Source: Pseudomonas svalbardensis
Lineage (GTDB): Bacteria > Pseudomonadota > Gammaproteobacteria > Pseudomonadales > Pseudomonadaceae
Reading direction: 5' to 3'
NCBI RefSeq assembly: GCF_030053115.1
Contig: NZ_CP125619.1
Span: 5,506,001 to 5,570,000 of the forward strand
Length of the DNA stretch: 64,000 nt
The translations under genes and the position numbers were made by a program. Below are positions 46,506 to 56,248 of this stretch, in pieces. Every line of letters begins with the position of its first letter. The stretch's first letter is position 1. Under the pieces are notes generated by a model, which searched no databases, was not told where the DNA came from, and worked only from the letters and a program-made list of their open reading frames with translations.

Positions 46506-47633
46506 ATGGCACCTCACTGGATCTGGCAGCAGCCCGATTGGCCGAATTTCAACTGGCAAGCCGAGCGCCTGACACCGCTATTGCGCGAGTGCGTGCAGGC
46601 CCAAGGTCGGTTGATGGGCATGGCCTGTTCAGTGGGCAGTTCGCTGAGCGCTCAGAGCGAACTGGATGCACTGTTGCAGAACATCGTGACGTCTTCGGCT
46701 ATCGAGGGTGAACAGCTGAATGTCGGCTCGGTCCGCTCATCGCTGGCGCGGCGTTTGGGCCTGGAACAGGTCAATGGCAATCAAGTCAGCCAACGCAGCG
46801 AGGGGCTCGCGCAATTGATGCTTGATGCCACCCAGCATTTTGCGCACCCCCTGACGTTGGAGCGATTGCTGGAATGGCATAGTTGGTTGTTTCCGGATCA
46901 GGACACTGACTTCGCCGTACGGCCGATCCGTGTCGGAGCATTGCGCGGCGACGAGCCGATGCAGGTGGTGTCCGGGCGTCTAGACAGGCCGACCGTCCAC
47001 TTCGAGGCACCGCCCCGCCAAGGTCTTGAACAGCAACTGAACACCTTCCTCGGCTGGTTTGAAGCCAGCCGGAGCCAGGAAGCACTCGATCCATTGCTGC
47101 GGGCCGGCATTGCGCACTTCTGGTTCGTCACCCTGCACCCCTTCGATGATGGCAACGGTCGCTTGACGCGAAGCATTACCGATCTTGCGTTGGCTCAGGG
47201 TGAGGCGCAGGCGATCCGTTTCTATGCCATGTCCGCAAGCATTCTCGAGGATCGCTCCGGCTATTACCGGGTACTGGAAACCAGCCAGAAGGCGACGGCG
47301 GATATCACCGAGTGGCTGGAATGGTTTCTGCAAACGCTGCTGCGCAGCTTGCAACAAGCCATGACCCGGATCGAAAGCGTGCTGGGCAAGGCGCGTTTCT
47401 GGCAGGCGCACCGAGAATCAGGGCTAATGGCCGAGCAGGCCAAGGTACTCAATCGCTTGCTCGATGGGGAGGGCAGCATCAGCGCGGCACAGTATCAAGC
47501 GGTGGCAAAAGTATCCAAGGCCACTGCGACTCGTCATCTGGCTGAGTTGCTGGAGAAGGGTTGCCTGAAACGCTTGCCCGGAGGTGGGCGCAGTACGCGT
47601 TATCAAATTGATGATTCAGACCCAATTCAATGA
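46506..47633 (+). CDS. Fic-domain protein with DUF4172 N-terminus and winged-helix C-terminus
   Basis: Cytosolic protein (375 aa). The start MAPHWIWQQPDWPNFNW is the DUF4172 domain. Residues 62-68 (TSSAIEG) fit the (S/T)xxxE(G/N) inhibitory motif, so the protein is of the class with an N-terminal self-inhibiting helix (class II). The Fic core has the full active site HPFDDGNGRLTR (His211-Arg222), so AMPylation activity is expected once inhibition is relieved. Residues 318-370 (ISAAQYQAVAKVSKATATRHLAELLEKGCLKRL) form a winged helix, possibly binding the palindromes upstream. The frame is open from 46392, but the ATG at 46506 begins the conserved part. No antitoxin gene is next to it. Confidence 0.9.
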   Translation: MAPHWIWQQPDWPNFNWQAERLTPLLRECVQAQGRLMGMACSVGSSLSAQSELDALLQNIVTSSAIEGEQLNVGSVRSSLARRLGLEQVNGNQVSQRSEGLAQLMLDATQHFAHPLTLERLLEWHSWLFPDQDTDFAVRPIRVGALRGDEPMQVVSGRLDRPTVHFEAPPRQGLEQQLNTFLGWFEASRSQEALDPLLRAGIAHFWFVTLHPFDDGNGRLTRSITDLALAQGEAQAIRFYAMSASILEDRSGYYRVLETSQKATADITEWLEWFLQTLLRSLQQAMTRIESVLGKARFWQAHRESGLMAEQAKVLNRLLDGEGSISAAQYQAVAKVSKATATRHLAELLEKGCLKRLPGGGRSTRYQIDDSDPIQ

Positions 47634-47745
47634 TGAGCAACTCTCCAGTTTCAAACAAAGATTTTGACTGGAGCTCAATGTCATCTCATGGTCAACTACG
47701 GCCAGAAAAACCGTCGGCAAGGACGGTAGAACCAGAGGTAAGCCT

Positions 47746-49053
47746 GTGAAGCTGCGCAAACTGAAACTCAAGGATTTCCGTCGATTTGAAGACATTGAAA
47801 TCGACTTCCATCCTGAACTGACGGTAATTGCCGCACGTAACGGACAAGGTAAAACTACCATTCTGGAAGCCATTGCCACCGCTCTAGGCCCCTTTGTGGG
47901 CGCATTCGATATGGGAAAGTCCAAGCACATCGAGCGTACCGACGCTCGTTATGTTCGCTTGGGCAACAGTTTTGAAAATGAGCAAAGGTTTCCGGTCGTC
48001 ATTGATGCGGCTCTTGATACTCCAAGCATCCAGTGGCAGAGAGCCCTGCATGGCCCCAAAAGCCGTACGACAACCAAAGAAGCGGCTCCTCTGGCCAACT
48101 GGGGTAAGAATCTACAAGAGCTACTGCGTTCCGAAGTAGCGACTGCCTTGCCGCTAATTAGCTACTACCCAGCAGGACGGCTCTGGATCACCCATAACAA
48201 CAGTTCACGAAAAGCGGTGGTGAGTGCCAGCAGAACCATGGGTTACGAAGACTGCTTATCCTCTGCATCCAACTTTGTGCAAATGCAGCAGTGGATGCGC
48301 AAGGCGACAATGGCACTGCTCCAACAACAAGAGCTACCAGGTTATGAGCAGTCAGACCTGAAACCCAGAATCGCCGGAATTCAAAACGCCGTAAATCTGG
48401 TTCTGGAGAATGAAGGGTGGAGCAACTTCCATTACAGCCTTGGCTATGAAGATCTCGCGATGTCTCACCCTGATCACGGGCTGCTGCCCATCAGTCTGCT
48501 CAGTGATGGCGTTCGCGCGATGATCTCGTTGACCGCCGACATGGCATTTCGCTGTGCGCGTTTGAATGGTCAATTTCAGGATAAAGCCCCGCTGCTGACT
48601 GAAGGCATTGTTCTGATAGATGAAGTCGACCTGCACCTTCACCCCGCTTGGCAGCAACAAGTGCTCGCAGCCTTACGTAAAGCGTTCCCAAAGATCCAGT
48701 TCATCGTCAGCACACATAGTCCACAGGTATTGACTACCGTGAACCGCGAACAGATCCGCGTGATTCACAAGGATGAGCAAGGCTGGATTTCTGAACAACC
48801 GGCAATGAGCCCTTTGGCACAGGAATCGGGAGACGCACTGGCAGGGGTCATGAATGTGAGCACCCGCCCTCCTATGGACATAGTTGAAACAGCTCACGAA
48901 TATGAACAATTGTTCCGGGACGGCGCAGGCACCAGTCCACAAGCCAAACAGTTGAAAAAGGAGTTGGACGACGCAGGTTATGAAATTTCCGAAGCTGATA
49001 TGACGCTCTGGACGTTCCTTGCAGCGCAAGTTAGGAAGGCGCGTAATGATTGA
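47746..49053 (+). CDS. ptuA: AAA/ABC-type ATPase of a Septu-like defence module
   Basis: Cytosolic ABC-family ATPase of the RecF/Rad50 kind (435 aa). Walker A is ARNGQGKTT (30-38), the ABC signature SLLSDGVRA (250-258), Walker B GIVLIDEVDLHLHP (287-300), and the H-loop STHSPQ (322-327). The N-terminal LRKLKLKDFRRFEDIEIDFHP is typical of PtuA and OLD-like ATPases. Start is GTG, with AGAGG upstream. The stop overlaps the following HNH gene by 8 bases. GC is lower than in neighbours, and the pair replaces nothing in the core map. An alternative would be a solitary OLD-like gene, but the HNH partner favours Septu. Confidence 0.85.
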   Translation: MKLRKLKLKDFRRFEDIEIDFHPELTVIAARNGQGKTTILEAIATALGPFVGAFDMGKSKHIERTDARYVRLGNSFENEQRFPVVIDAALDTPSIQWQRALHGPKSRTTTKEAAPLANWGKNLQELLRSEVATALPLISYYPAGRLWITHNNSSRKAVVSASRTMGYEDCLSSASNFVQMQQWMRKATMALLQQQELPGYEQSDLKPRIAGIQNAVNLVLENEGWSNFHYSLGYEDLAMSHPDHGLLPISLLSDGVRAMISLTADMAFRCARLNGQFQDKAPLLTEGIVLIDEVDLHLHPAWQQQVLAALRKAFPKIQFIVSTHSPQVLTTVNREQIRVIHKDEQGWISEQPAMSPLAQESGDALAGVMNVSTRPPMDIVETAHEYEQLFRDGAGTSPQAKQLKKELDDAGYEISEADMTLWTFLAAQVRKARND

Positions 49054-49636
49054 GTTGGCTCATAACCCTGTAACACCGCAGGCGCTTATGGATTTCAACG
49101 CGGCTCATCCACATGCGGGGCCAGGCGACTTCGATGGAAATGCCTTTCACTTAGTGAAAAAAATCGTGAAGGCGAGCCTCCATTACGATCAAGGCGGGCT
49201 TTGCGTTTATTGTGAAACGCCACTCGAGCCTGATTCAGGACAAATTGACCATATCAAACCTAAGCGCGGCAACGATGGGCACCCTCACTTGACGTTCACT
49301 TACACCAACTATGCGCACGGGTGTATCCGATCAGGTGGGTGTGGACAACGAAAAGGAGACCGGGTCCTTCCGATTGAACCTGCACCCGGCTGTAACGAGC
49401 GGTTCTCGCTGTCATCGGATGGCTCGCTGGAACCTATGCCCACTCTTAACCGGAGGGAAAAGCATGTGGTTCGCCAAACGAGAGACATGCTTGGGCTTCA
49501 AAGTGCTGCGCTCGTTCGTGAACGTGAAAAATGGATAAACGCCTTTGTCAGCCTCCTGAAGGAACAGCCATTGATTGCGAAAGATTTTCTGAGAGAAGCC
49601 CCCTTCCGCCATATTTTGCTTCGTTTGATCAGTTAG
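49046..49636 (+). CDS. ptuB: HNH endonuclease of a Septu-like defence module
   Basis: Nuclease of 196 aa in the HNH family that accompanies PtuA-type ATPases. The zinc/HNH core is GGLCVYCETPL (Cys53, Cys56), QIDHIKPK (Asp68-His69), YTNYAHGCI (Asn88, Cys93) and SGGCGQRKGDR (Cys99). I start at the ATG at 49046 with AGGAAGG before it; it overlaps the ptuA stop and so is probably co-translated. In characterised Septu systems the two proteins form a complex that degrades nucleic acid on phage infection. No reverse transcriptase is present, so this is not a retron-linked form. Confidence 0.88.
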   Translation: MIELAHNPVTPQALMDFNAAHPHAGPGDFDGNAFHLVKKIVKASLHYDQGGLCVYCETPLEPDSGQIDHIKPKRGNDGHPHLTFTYTNYAHGCIRSGGCGQRKGDRVLPIEPAPGCNERFSLSSDGSLEPMPTLNRREKHVVRQTRDMLGLQSAALVREREKWINAFVSLLKEQPLIAKDFLREAPFRHILLRLIS

Positions 49637-49739
49637 CCTCTTCGTCGTGCCAGTGAGTTAACGGGGTCCCGCCCATTTGCCCATACCCCCCATGTCTGCT
49701 AGTGTCGCGCCGGTTTAACGTCAACCGGAAATAGCCGCC

Positions 49740-49982
49740 ATGGCCCGCAAAAAAGCTGCACTGGATTTCGAACAATCTCTCGCTGACCTGCAAACGCTGG
49801 TGGAGCGTCTGGAGAACGGCGAATTGTCGCTGGAAGACTCGCTGACGGCTTTCGAGCAAGGCATCGGTCTGACCCGCGATTGCCAGGCGGCGCTGGCTCA
49901 GGCCGAACAAAAGGTTCAGGTGCTGCTCGAGCGTGATGGCGAGCTGGCCGAGGAACCCTTCGACGCGGATCAGCCAGAATGA
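49740..49982 (+). CDS. xseB: exodeoxyribonuclease VII small subunit
   Basis: The 80-aa small subunit of exonuclease [46 protein letters not shown] is the full family pattern of two helices. Its stop overlaps the ispA start, the usual xseB-ispA-dxs order. xseA, the large subunit, is elsewhere, as in other pseudomonads. This gene marks the right border of the accessory block. Confidence 0.95.
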   Translation: MARKKAALDFEQSLADLQTLVERLENGELSLEDSLTAFEQGIGLTRDCQAALAQAEQKVQVLLERDGELAEEPFDADQPE

Positions 49983-50866
49983 TTGCAGCGTATTCGGCGA
50001 CCAGCCAGGCCCGCGTCAATGCTGCACTGGAAACCCTGTTCAACGCGCCGAGCCCTGAGCTCGCGCGTCTGTACGAGGCCATGCGCTACAGCGTGATGAA
50101 TGGCGGCAAACGGGTCCGCCCGCTGCTGGCCTACGCCGCGTGCGAAGCGCTGGGCGGCAAGGCCGAGCAAGCCAACGGCGCGGCGTGCGCGGTGGAGCTG
50201 ATTCACGCTTATTCCCTGGTGCATGACGATTTGCCGGCCATGGACGACGACGACCTGCGTCGCGGCCAGCCGACCACTCACAAAAAATTCGATGAAGCTT
50301 GCGCGATTCTGGCCGGCGACGGCTTGCAGAGCCTGGCCTTCAGCGCCCTGCTCGACCCTCGCCTGAGCAACTCTGACGCTGAAATCCGCCTGCAAATGGT
50401 CAGCGCTCTCGCATTGGCCGCGGGCCCGGCAGGCATGGTCGGCGGTCAAGCCATCGACCTCGGTTCGGTCGGTCTGAAACTCGATCAAAAAGCCCTCGAA
50501 TACATGCACCGGCACAAGACCGGCGCGTTGATCGAGGTCAGCGTCAAACTCGGCGCCCTGGCCAGTGGTCGCGCCGAAAAAGACGAACTCAAGTCTTTGC
50601 AGACTTATGCACAGGCCATCGGTCTGGCGTTCCAGGTGCAGGACGACATTCTCGACGTCGAAAGCGATACCGAAACCCTCGGCAAACGCCAGGGTGCCGA
50701 TATCGCACGCGACAAGCCAACCTACCCGGCCCTGCTCGGTCTCGACGCTGCCAAGGCCTACGCCCTGGAACTGCGCGATCAAGCCCTGCATGCGCTGCGA
50801 CCGTTTGACGCGGCAGCCGAGCCGTTGCGCGATCTGGCCCGTTATATCGTCGACCGGCGCAGCTGA
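49979..50866 (+). CDS. ispA: farnesyl diphosphate synthase
   Basis: Prenyltransferase (295 aa) that condenses IPP with DMAPP and GPP to farnesyl diphosphate. Both Asp-rich motifs are present: [17 protein letters not shown] and [13 protein letters not shown]. The chain-length region upstream of the first motif is of FPP type. Overlaps xseB by four bases and is followed by dxs. Confidence 0.97.
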   Translation: MIAAYSATSQARVNAALETLFNAPSPELARLYEAMRYSVMNGGKRVRPLLAYAACEALGGKAEQANGAACAVELIHAYSLVHDDLPAMDDDDLRRGQPTTHKKFDEACAILAGDGLQSLAFSALLDPRLSNSDAEIRLQMVSALALAAGPAGMVGGQAIDLGSVGLKLDQKALEYMHRHKTGALIEVSVKLGALASGRAEKDELKSLQTYAQAIGLAFQVQDDILDVESDTETLGKRQGADIARDKPTYPALLGLDAAKAYALELRDQALHALRPFDAAAEPLRDLARYIVDRRS

Positions 50867-50958
50867 TGGCGTATCCGCCAAGTTAAAAGCAACGCGTGGG
50901 CAGGGGGCGATGCATCAGGTAAACTGCCGCATCTTTTATACCTATAACGATTCGCCTG

Positions 50959-52857
50959 ATGCCCACGACGTTTCATGAGATTCCCCGCAAGCGCCCGACC
51001 ACGCCCCTGCTCGACCGTGCCAACACGCCGGACGGCCTGCGCCGGTTAGGCGAAGCCGAGCTGGAAACCCTGGCCGATGAGTTGCGCCTGGAATTGCTCT
51101 ACACGGTCGGTCAGACCGGCGGGCATTTCGGTGCCGGCCTGGGCGTCATCGAGCTGACTATCGCGTTGCATTACGTGTTCGACACCCCGGACGACCGGCT
51201 GGTGTGGGACGTGGGTCATCAGGCCTATCCGCACAAAATCCTTACCGGCCGTCGTGAGCGCATGGGCACCCTGCGCCAGAAGGACGGCGTTGCCGCCTTC
51301 CCGCGTCGTTCCGAGAGCGAGTACGACACCTTTGGCGTCGGCCACTCCAGCACATCGATCAGCGCAGCGCTGGGCATGGCCATTGCCGCCCGCCTGCAAA
51401 ACAGTGATCGCAAGGCGATCGCCGTGATCGGTGACGGCGCATTGACTGCCGGCATGGCGTTCGAGGCGCTGAACCATGCGCCGGAAGTGAACGCCAACAT
51501 GCTGGTGATCCTCAACGACAACGACATGTCGATCTCGCGCAACGTCGGCGGGCTGTCGAACTATCTGGCGAAGATTCTTTCCAGCCGCACTTACGCGAGC
51601 ATGCGTGAAGGCAGCAAAAAGGTCCTGTCGCGCCTGCCTGGCGCTTGGGAAATCGCCCGTCGCACCGAAGAATACGCAAAAGGCATGCTGGTTCCCGGCA
51701 CGCTGTTTGAAGAGCTGGGCTGGAACTACATCGGCCCGATCGATGGCCACGACCTGCCGACCTTGATCGCCACCCTGCGCAACATGCGCGATCTCAAAGG
51801 CCCGCAGTTCCTGCACGTCGTCACCAAGAAAGGCAAAGGCTTCGCCCCGGCGGAAGTCGACCCGATCGGTTACCACGCGATCACCAAACTCGAACCGCTG
51901 GACGCTCCGGCCGCCGCGCCGAAGAAAGCTGGTGGACCGAAGTATTCGGGCGTATTTGGTGAATGGCTATGCGACATGGCCGCTTCTGATCCGCGCTTGG
52001 TCGGCATCACTCCCGCGATGAAGGAAGGCTCCGATCTGGTGGCCTTCAGCGAGCGTTTCCCGCTGCGCTATTTCGATGTGGCGATTGCCGAACAACACGC
52101 CGTGACCCTCGCTGCCGGCATGGCCTGCGAAGGCGCGAAACCGGTGGTGGCGATTTATTCGACGTTCCTGCAACGTGGCTACGACCAACTGATCCATGAC
52201 GTCGCAGTGCAAAACCTCGACGTGCTGTTCGCCATCGACCGCGCGGGTCTGGTGGGCGAAGACGGCCCGACTCACGCAGGTAGCTTCGACCTGTCGTTCC
52301 TGCGCTGCATTCCCGGCATGCTGGTGATGACCCCGAGCGACGAAAACGAACTGCGCAAAATGCTCACCACTGGCCACCTGTTCAACGGCCCGGCGGCGGT
52401 GCGTTATCCGCGCGGCTCTGGCCCGAACGCGACGATCGAGAAAAACCTCGAACCGATCGAAATCGGCAAGGGTGTGGTTCGTCGCCAAGGCAGCAAAGTC
52501 GCCCTGCTGGTGTTCGGCGTACAACTGGCCGAGGCGCTGAAAGTCGCCAAAACGCTGGATGCAACCGTGGTCGACATGCGGTTCGTCAAACCGCTCGATG
52601 AAACACTGGTTCGCGATATCACCGGCCGCCACGAGCTGCTGGTGACCATCGAAGAGAACGCGATCATGGGCGGTGCCGGTGGCGCCGTCAGCGAATTTCT
52701 CGCCCGCGAAAACATCCTCAAGTCGATGCTGCACCTGGGCTTGCCGGACAGTTACGTCGAGCATGCCAAGCCTGCGCAAATGCTGGCCGAGTGTGGGCTG
52801 GATGAGGCCGGGATCGAAGCTTCGATTCGTCAGCGCTTGCAACTGCTGAGCATCTAA
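50959..52857 (+). CDS. dxs: 1-deoxy-D-xylulose-5-phosphate synthase
   Basis: Thiamine-diphosphate enzyme (632 aa) that starts the non-mevalonate isoprenoid route from pyruvate and glyceraldehyde 3-phosphate. It has the ThDP motif [17 protein letters not shown]...NDN, the [11 protein letters not shown] segment, the catalytic [18 protein letters not shown] and the C-terminal [19 protein letters not shown]. Complete length. The ATG at 50959 lies 92 bases after ispA. Confidence 0.97.
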   Translation: MPTTFHEIPRKRPTTPLLDRANTPDGLRRLGEAELETLADELRLELLYTVGQTGGHFGAGLGVIELTIALHYVFDTPDDRLVWDVGHQAYPHKILTGRRERMGTLRQKDGVAAFPRRSESEYDTFGVGHSSTSISAALGMAIAARLQNSDRKAIAVIGDGALTAGMAFEALNHAPEVNANMLVILNDNDMSISRNVGGLSNYLAKILSSRTYASMREGSKKVLSRLPGAWEIARRTEEYAKGMLVPGTLFEELGWNYIGPIDGHDLPTLIATLRNMRDLKGPQFLHVVTKKGKGFAPAEVDPIGYHAITKLEPLDAPAAAPKKAGGPKYSGVFGEWLCDMAASDPRLVGITPAMKEGSDLVAFSERFPLRYFDVAIAEQHAVTLAAGMACEGAKPVVAIYSTFLQRGYDQLIHDVAVQNLDVLFAIDRAGLVGEDGPTHAGSFDLSFLRCIPGMLVMTPSDENELRKMLTTGHLFNGPAAVRYPRGSGPNATIEKNLEPIEIGKGVVRRQGSKVALLVFGVQLAEALKVAKTLDATVVDMRFVKPLDETLVRDITGRHELLVTIEENAIMGGAGGAVSEFLARENILKSMLHLGLPDSYVEHAKPAQMLAECGLDEAGIEASIRQRLQLLSI

Positions 52858-52880
52858 ACCTCAGACTTATGCAAAACCCC

Positions 52881-52971
52881 TTGTGGGAGCGAGCCTGCTC
52901 GCGATAGTGGACTGACAGTCAACTTATTCATTGACTGACACACCGTCATCGCGAGCAGGCTCGCTCCCACA
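52881..52971. repeat. REP pair (BIME), family A
   Basis: Inverted copies of TGTGGGAGCGAGCCTGCTC at 52881-52903 and 52948-52971, spacer about 45 bp. It fills most of the gap between dxs and the receptor gene. Confidence 0.9.
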
Positions 52972-53028
52972 TTGGTTTTTTGTGCCTTTCAAAACCTGTG
53001 CTCGCCTCAAAGCGCCGATGGACTGCTG

Positions 53029-54912
53029 ATGAAACTCTCCCGCCTCGCCCTGACGCTGACCCTGCTACCGGCCGGCGAACTGCTGGCCGACACCTTCGAA
53101 CGCGACCAGGCCCTGAAGCTTCCCGACGTGCTGATCAGCGCCAACCGTCAGGTCGAAGCGCGCAATGACAGCAGCGCCGCCAACACCGTGTTCACCCGCG
53201 AAGACATTGATCGCCTGCAACCGAGCAGCGTGACTGACTTGCTGCGTCGTGTGCCGGGTGTGCAGGTCGGACAAACCGGCGGGCGCGGGAGTCTGCCGGG
53301 GATTTACATCCGCGGCACCAAATCAGCCCAAAGCCTGGTGCTGGTCGACGGCCAGCGCATCGGCAACTCCACCTCCGGCGACAGCAACCTGCAACACATC
53401 AACATCGAACAGGTCGAGCGCGTGGAAGTGCTGCGCGGTTCCCGCTCGGTGATTTATGGCAGCGATGCGATTGGCGGGGTGATCCAGATCTTCACTCGTC
53501 GCGGCGGCGAGCAAGGCCTGCAACCGCGAATGCACGTGGGCTTTGGCAGCAACCAGACCTGGGAACGCAGCCTCGGGCTGTCCGGCGGCGACGAGCAGAC
53601 CCGATTCAATCTCGGTGCCAGCCTCGATGAAACCGCCGGAATCAATCGCACCCGCGAGTCGTATCCCAGCGACGGCGATCATGACGAATACCGCAACAAA
53701 TCGATGAGTTTGAGCCTGAGTCACGCCCTCACCGATGACATCGAAATCGGCGCCAACCTGCTGGATAACCGTGGCAAAAGTGAGTTCGACAATCCGTTCG
53801 GCCGCTTCGACATGGACACGTTCGGGTCAGTCCAGCAGCAGCCCTACAGCGACTTCGCGGTGAGCAGCGTCAGCAATTATGTCGATGCGCGTATCAGTGA
53901 CCTGTGGAAAACCCGCGTCGAGTTCGGCCACAGCGAAAACCGCGAAAAGACTTTGGACAAGCTCAGTGACGAACGCAGTGTGTTCAACACGTATCGCGAC
54001 TCGGTGAACTGGCAGAACGACCTGACCCTCGACGAGCGCAACAGCCTGATCCTCGGCGGCGACTGGTACGAGGACCGGATCAACAGCAGCACGCCATTCG
54101 ACGAGGACAGCCGCTGGAACCGTGCGGCGTTTATCCAGCATCGCTACCAGACGGACAGCTTCTCCACGGAACTGGGCCTGCGTCGCGACCAGAACCAGCA
54201 GTTCGGTGGCCAGAACAGTTGGAGCGGCACCTTTACCCTGCCGCTGAACCCCGACAACGATGTGCTGCTGACCTACAGCGAAGGCTTCCGCGCGCCGACC
54301 TTCAATGACCTGTATTACCCGGATTTCAGCAACCCGGACCTGAAGCCCGAGACCTCGAAAAGCTACGAGCTGCAATGGCGCAGTCAGCTGACCGACACCA
54401 GCCGACTGGAAGCTTCGCTGTACCGCACGGACCTGGAAGACGCGATTATTTTCGGCAGCAATTCACGGCCGCAGAACGTGGCCTCGGCACGGATCAACGG
54501 GTTCGAAGCCGCATTGAAACAGGAACTGTTCGGCTGGCAGAGCAACCTCGGCGTGGCGATCATCGACCCGCGGGATCGCGATAGCGGACACACTCTGGCT
54601 CGTCGCGCGCGGCGGACCTTGAGCCTGGATCTGGATCGGCAGTTTGACCGGCTAGGGCTCGGCGCCAGCTGGCAGGCTGTGAGCAGCAGCTATGACGATG
54701 AGAACAATCAGCAGCCGTTGGGCGGGTACGCGTTGCTGGGGTTGCGCAGTAGCTGGGAATTGAATCGTGAGATCAAGTTTGAGTTGAAGGTCGATAACCT
54801 GCTGGACAAGGGTTATAGCCGGGCGCTGTACAGCCATGACGGCAGTCAGAATGGGTATCGTGAAGAAGGTCGGGCGTGGATGTTTGGGGTGACCTGGACG
54901 CCGGAGCTCTGA
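53029..54912 (+). CDS. btuB: TonB-dependent outer-membrane receptor, BtuB-like
   Basis: Outer-membrane receptor (627 aa). After the signal peptide comes a TonB-box-like segment (residues 27-35, LKLPDVLISA), the plug domain with ANTVFTREDIDRLQPSSVTDLLRRVPGV and IYIRGTKSAQSLVLVDGQRIGNSTSGD, and then a 22-strand barrel ending in an aromatic-rich strand. Its closest look is BtuB, the vitamin B12 receptor. The downstream convergent gene encodes a BtuF-like protein. I see no cobalamin riboswitch before it; the gap is filled with a REP pair. Confidence 0.88.
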   Translation: MKLSRLALTLTLLPAGELLADTFERDQALKLPDVLISANRQVEARNDSSAANTVFTREDIDRLQPSSVTDLLRRVPGVQVGQTGGRGSLPGIYIRGTKSAQSLVLVDGQRIGNSTSGDSNLQHINIEQVERVEVLRGSRSVIYGSDAIGGVIQIFTRRGGEQGLQPRMHVGFGSNQTWERSLGLSGGDEQTRFNLGASLDETAGINRTRESYPSDGDHDEYRNKSMSLSLSHALTDDIEIGANLLDNRGKSEFDNPFGRFDMDTFGSVQQQPYSDFAVSSVSNYVDARISDLWKTRVEFGHSENREKTLDKLSDERSVFNTYRDSVNWQNDLTLDERNSLILGGDWYEDRINSSTPFDEDSRWNRAAFIQHRYQTDSFSTELGLRRDQNQQFGGQNSWSGTFTLPLNPDNDVLLTYSEGFRAPTFNDLYYPDFSNPDLKPETSKSYELQWRSQLTDTSRLEASLYRTDLEDAIIFGSNSRPQNVASARINGFEAALKQELFGWQSNLGVAIIDPRDRDSGHTLARRARRTLSLDLDRQFDRLGLGASWQAVSSSYDDENNQQPLGGYALLGLRSSWELNREIKFELKVDNLLDKGYSRALYSHDGSQNGYREEGRAWMFGVTWTPEL

Positions 54913-54936
54913 TCTGAAACCAGCGGTGTTTGGGCT

Positions 54937-55017
54937 GGCCTCTTCGCGAGCAGGCTCGCTCCCACAGGGGGTTTCGCACAGAGATCCAATGTGGGAGCGA
55001 GCCTGCTCGCGAAGGCC
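54937..55017. repeat. REP pair (BIME), family A
   Basis: Inverted copies at 54937-54966 and 54990-55017 with GGCC ends (ggcctcttcgcgagcagg / cctgctcgcgaaggcc) and a short 23-bp spacer, between convergent genes. Confidence 0.92.
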
Positions 55018-55028
55018 GCTCCTCGGTC

Positions 55029-55829
55029 TCAGCGGTCCGGCGCGATCACATGGCACAACTTCGCGGTCGCTTCGATCATCTGCCCGCTCGGCCGCTCCAG
55101 CCCCTTATCCGTCACCAACAGCAATTTCCCCTGCGCCACTGCGGCAACCTGCGGCCAGGCTTTCCACGCATCGAGTTGCGCCTGATCGCTGGCCAGAATC
55201 ACGTCTGGATTACGCTGTAATACCGCCTCAATACTGACCTGGGGCGCCGGCAGGGTCAGGTCGGCAAACACATTGCGCGCCCCGCACACTTCAAGCGCAT
55301 CGCTGATGATCTGCCCGCCACCAACGGTGTACAGCGGTCGATCCCAGACCTGATAAAACACCCGCAATGGCACATCCCGACTATACCGCTGGCGAAGCGA
55401 ATCCAGTCGCTGACGCAAATTTTCGGCCAATGAAACACCACGCTCCGAACGGCCGAGTTGTGAGGCAATCGCTTCAATCTGCGAAGTGAGTTGTTCGAGG
55501 TTGTGGGGTTCAGCAATGTAGGTCGGGAGGTTCAACCGCTTGAGCTGTTCACGCTGGGCCGGGCCAACGCTGCCGGGCCAGAGCAACAGCAGATCGGGTT
55601 TGAGACTGAGCAGCTGTTCCATGTCCAGCTGACCGTACCGACCAACGGAAGGAAGGTCTTTGAGTTCAGCAGGACGCTCTCCCGCATCCAGCACACCCAC
55701 CAACAGGTCGGCTGAATCCAGCTCAACAACGATTTCAGAGAGCGATGGCGCGAGGCTGACAACGCGTTCGACCGCAACCGTCGGGCCACTGACGGCCAGC
55801 AGCAAAACCGCCAGCCAGACGGGTCGCAT
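55029..55829 (-). CDS. periplasmic cobalamin-binding protein (BtuF-like)
   Basis: Exported substrate-binding protein (266 aa) of the BtuF/FhuD type. The signal peptide ends GPTVAVERV. Characteristic segments: RVVSLAPSLSEIVVELDSADLLVGV, LLSLKPDLLLLWPGSV and the C-terminal GKLLLVTDKGLERPSGQMIEATAKLC. No permease or ATPase gene is next to it. The start is TGATG-coupled to the gene at 55829-56248. B12 transport is inferred from family and from the receptor gene that faces it. Confidence 0.85.
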   Translation of the reverse strand: MRPVWLAVLLLAVSGPTVAVERVVSLAPSLSEIVVELDSADLLVGVLDAGERPAELKDLPSVGRYGQLDMEQLLSLKPDLLLLWPGSVGPAQREQLKRLNLPTYIAEPHNLEQLTSQIEAIASQLGRSERGVSLAENLRQRLDSLRQRYSRDVPLRVFYQVWDRPLYTVGGGQIISDALEVCGARNVFADLTLPAPQVSIEAVLQRNPDVILASDQAQLDAWKAWPQVAAVAQGKLLLVTDKGLERPSGQMIEATAKLCHVIAPDR

Positions 55830-56248
55830 CAGCCGAGTTGACGCGGAATACGGTAGAGGTAAAACAGCACCAGGGTCGACAGCGCCAGCAGCATCAACGG
55901 CACGGCTTCGAGGCCGACGAATACCGCCAGCGCGGCGATCCAGGCCGGCAGGCCGGCAGCCAGGAACGCCGTGCGACGCTTGGCAGCCAAGGCGATCCAG
56001 GCAGCAGGTTCTTCAGGGGTATCGAGGGCTTTTTGAGTGGCGATCAACGCGTGTTTGTAGCCGCCAAAGAATTTCAGGCTGACAAACATCGACGCCACAC
56101 CGGCGATGAACAACGGCATCGCCAGCACCGGCAGGATCGCCTCGCTCTGGCCAAATACGCCGTTGATCACGAACAGCGGCACCAAAGCCAGCGCCAGGTA
56201 TTGCCACCAATTGACGGACAGTCGCCGCCGAACCTGACCGCGGGTCAC
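55829..56248 (-). CDS. predicted membrane protein of unknown function
   Basis: Small membrane protein of 139 aa with four hydrophobic segments ([69 protein letters not shown]) and basic loops. I do not recognise the family. It overlaps ribA at one end (four bases) and the BtuF-like gene at the other (TGATG), so it belongs to the ribA operon. In PAO1 an equivalent gene sits in the same place, as I recall. Confidence 0.75.
   Translation of the reverse strand: MTRGQVRRRLSVNWWQYLALALVPLFVINGVFGQSEAILPVLAMPLFIAGVASMFVSLKFFGGYKHALIATQKALDTPEEPAAWIALAAKRRTAFLAAGLPAWIAALAVFVGLEAVPLMLLALSTLVLFYLYRIPRQLG

Noticed and set aside
47634..47745. Possible retron non-coding RNA in front of the Septu-like pair
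   Set aside because: The gap is only 112 bp and there is no reverse transcriptase gene; only a weak 7-bp inverted repeat is seen.
52858..53028. Possible cobalamin riboswitch before the BtuB-like gene
   Set aside because: No B12-box or conserved core is visible; the gap is taken up by a REP pair.
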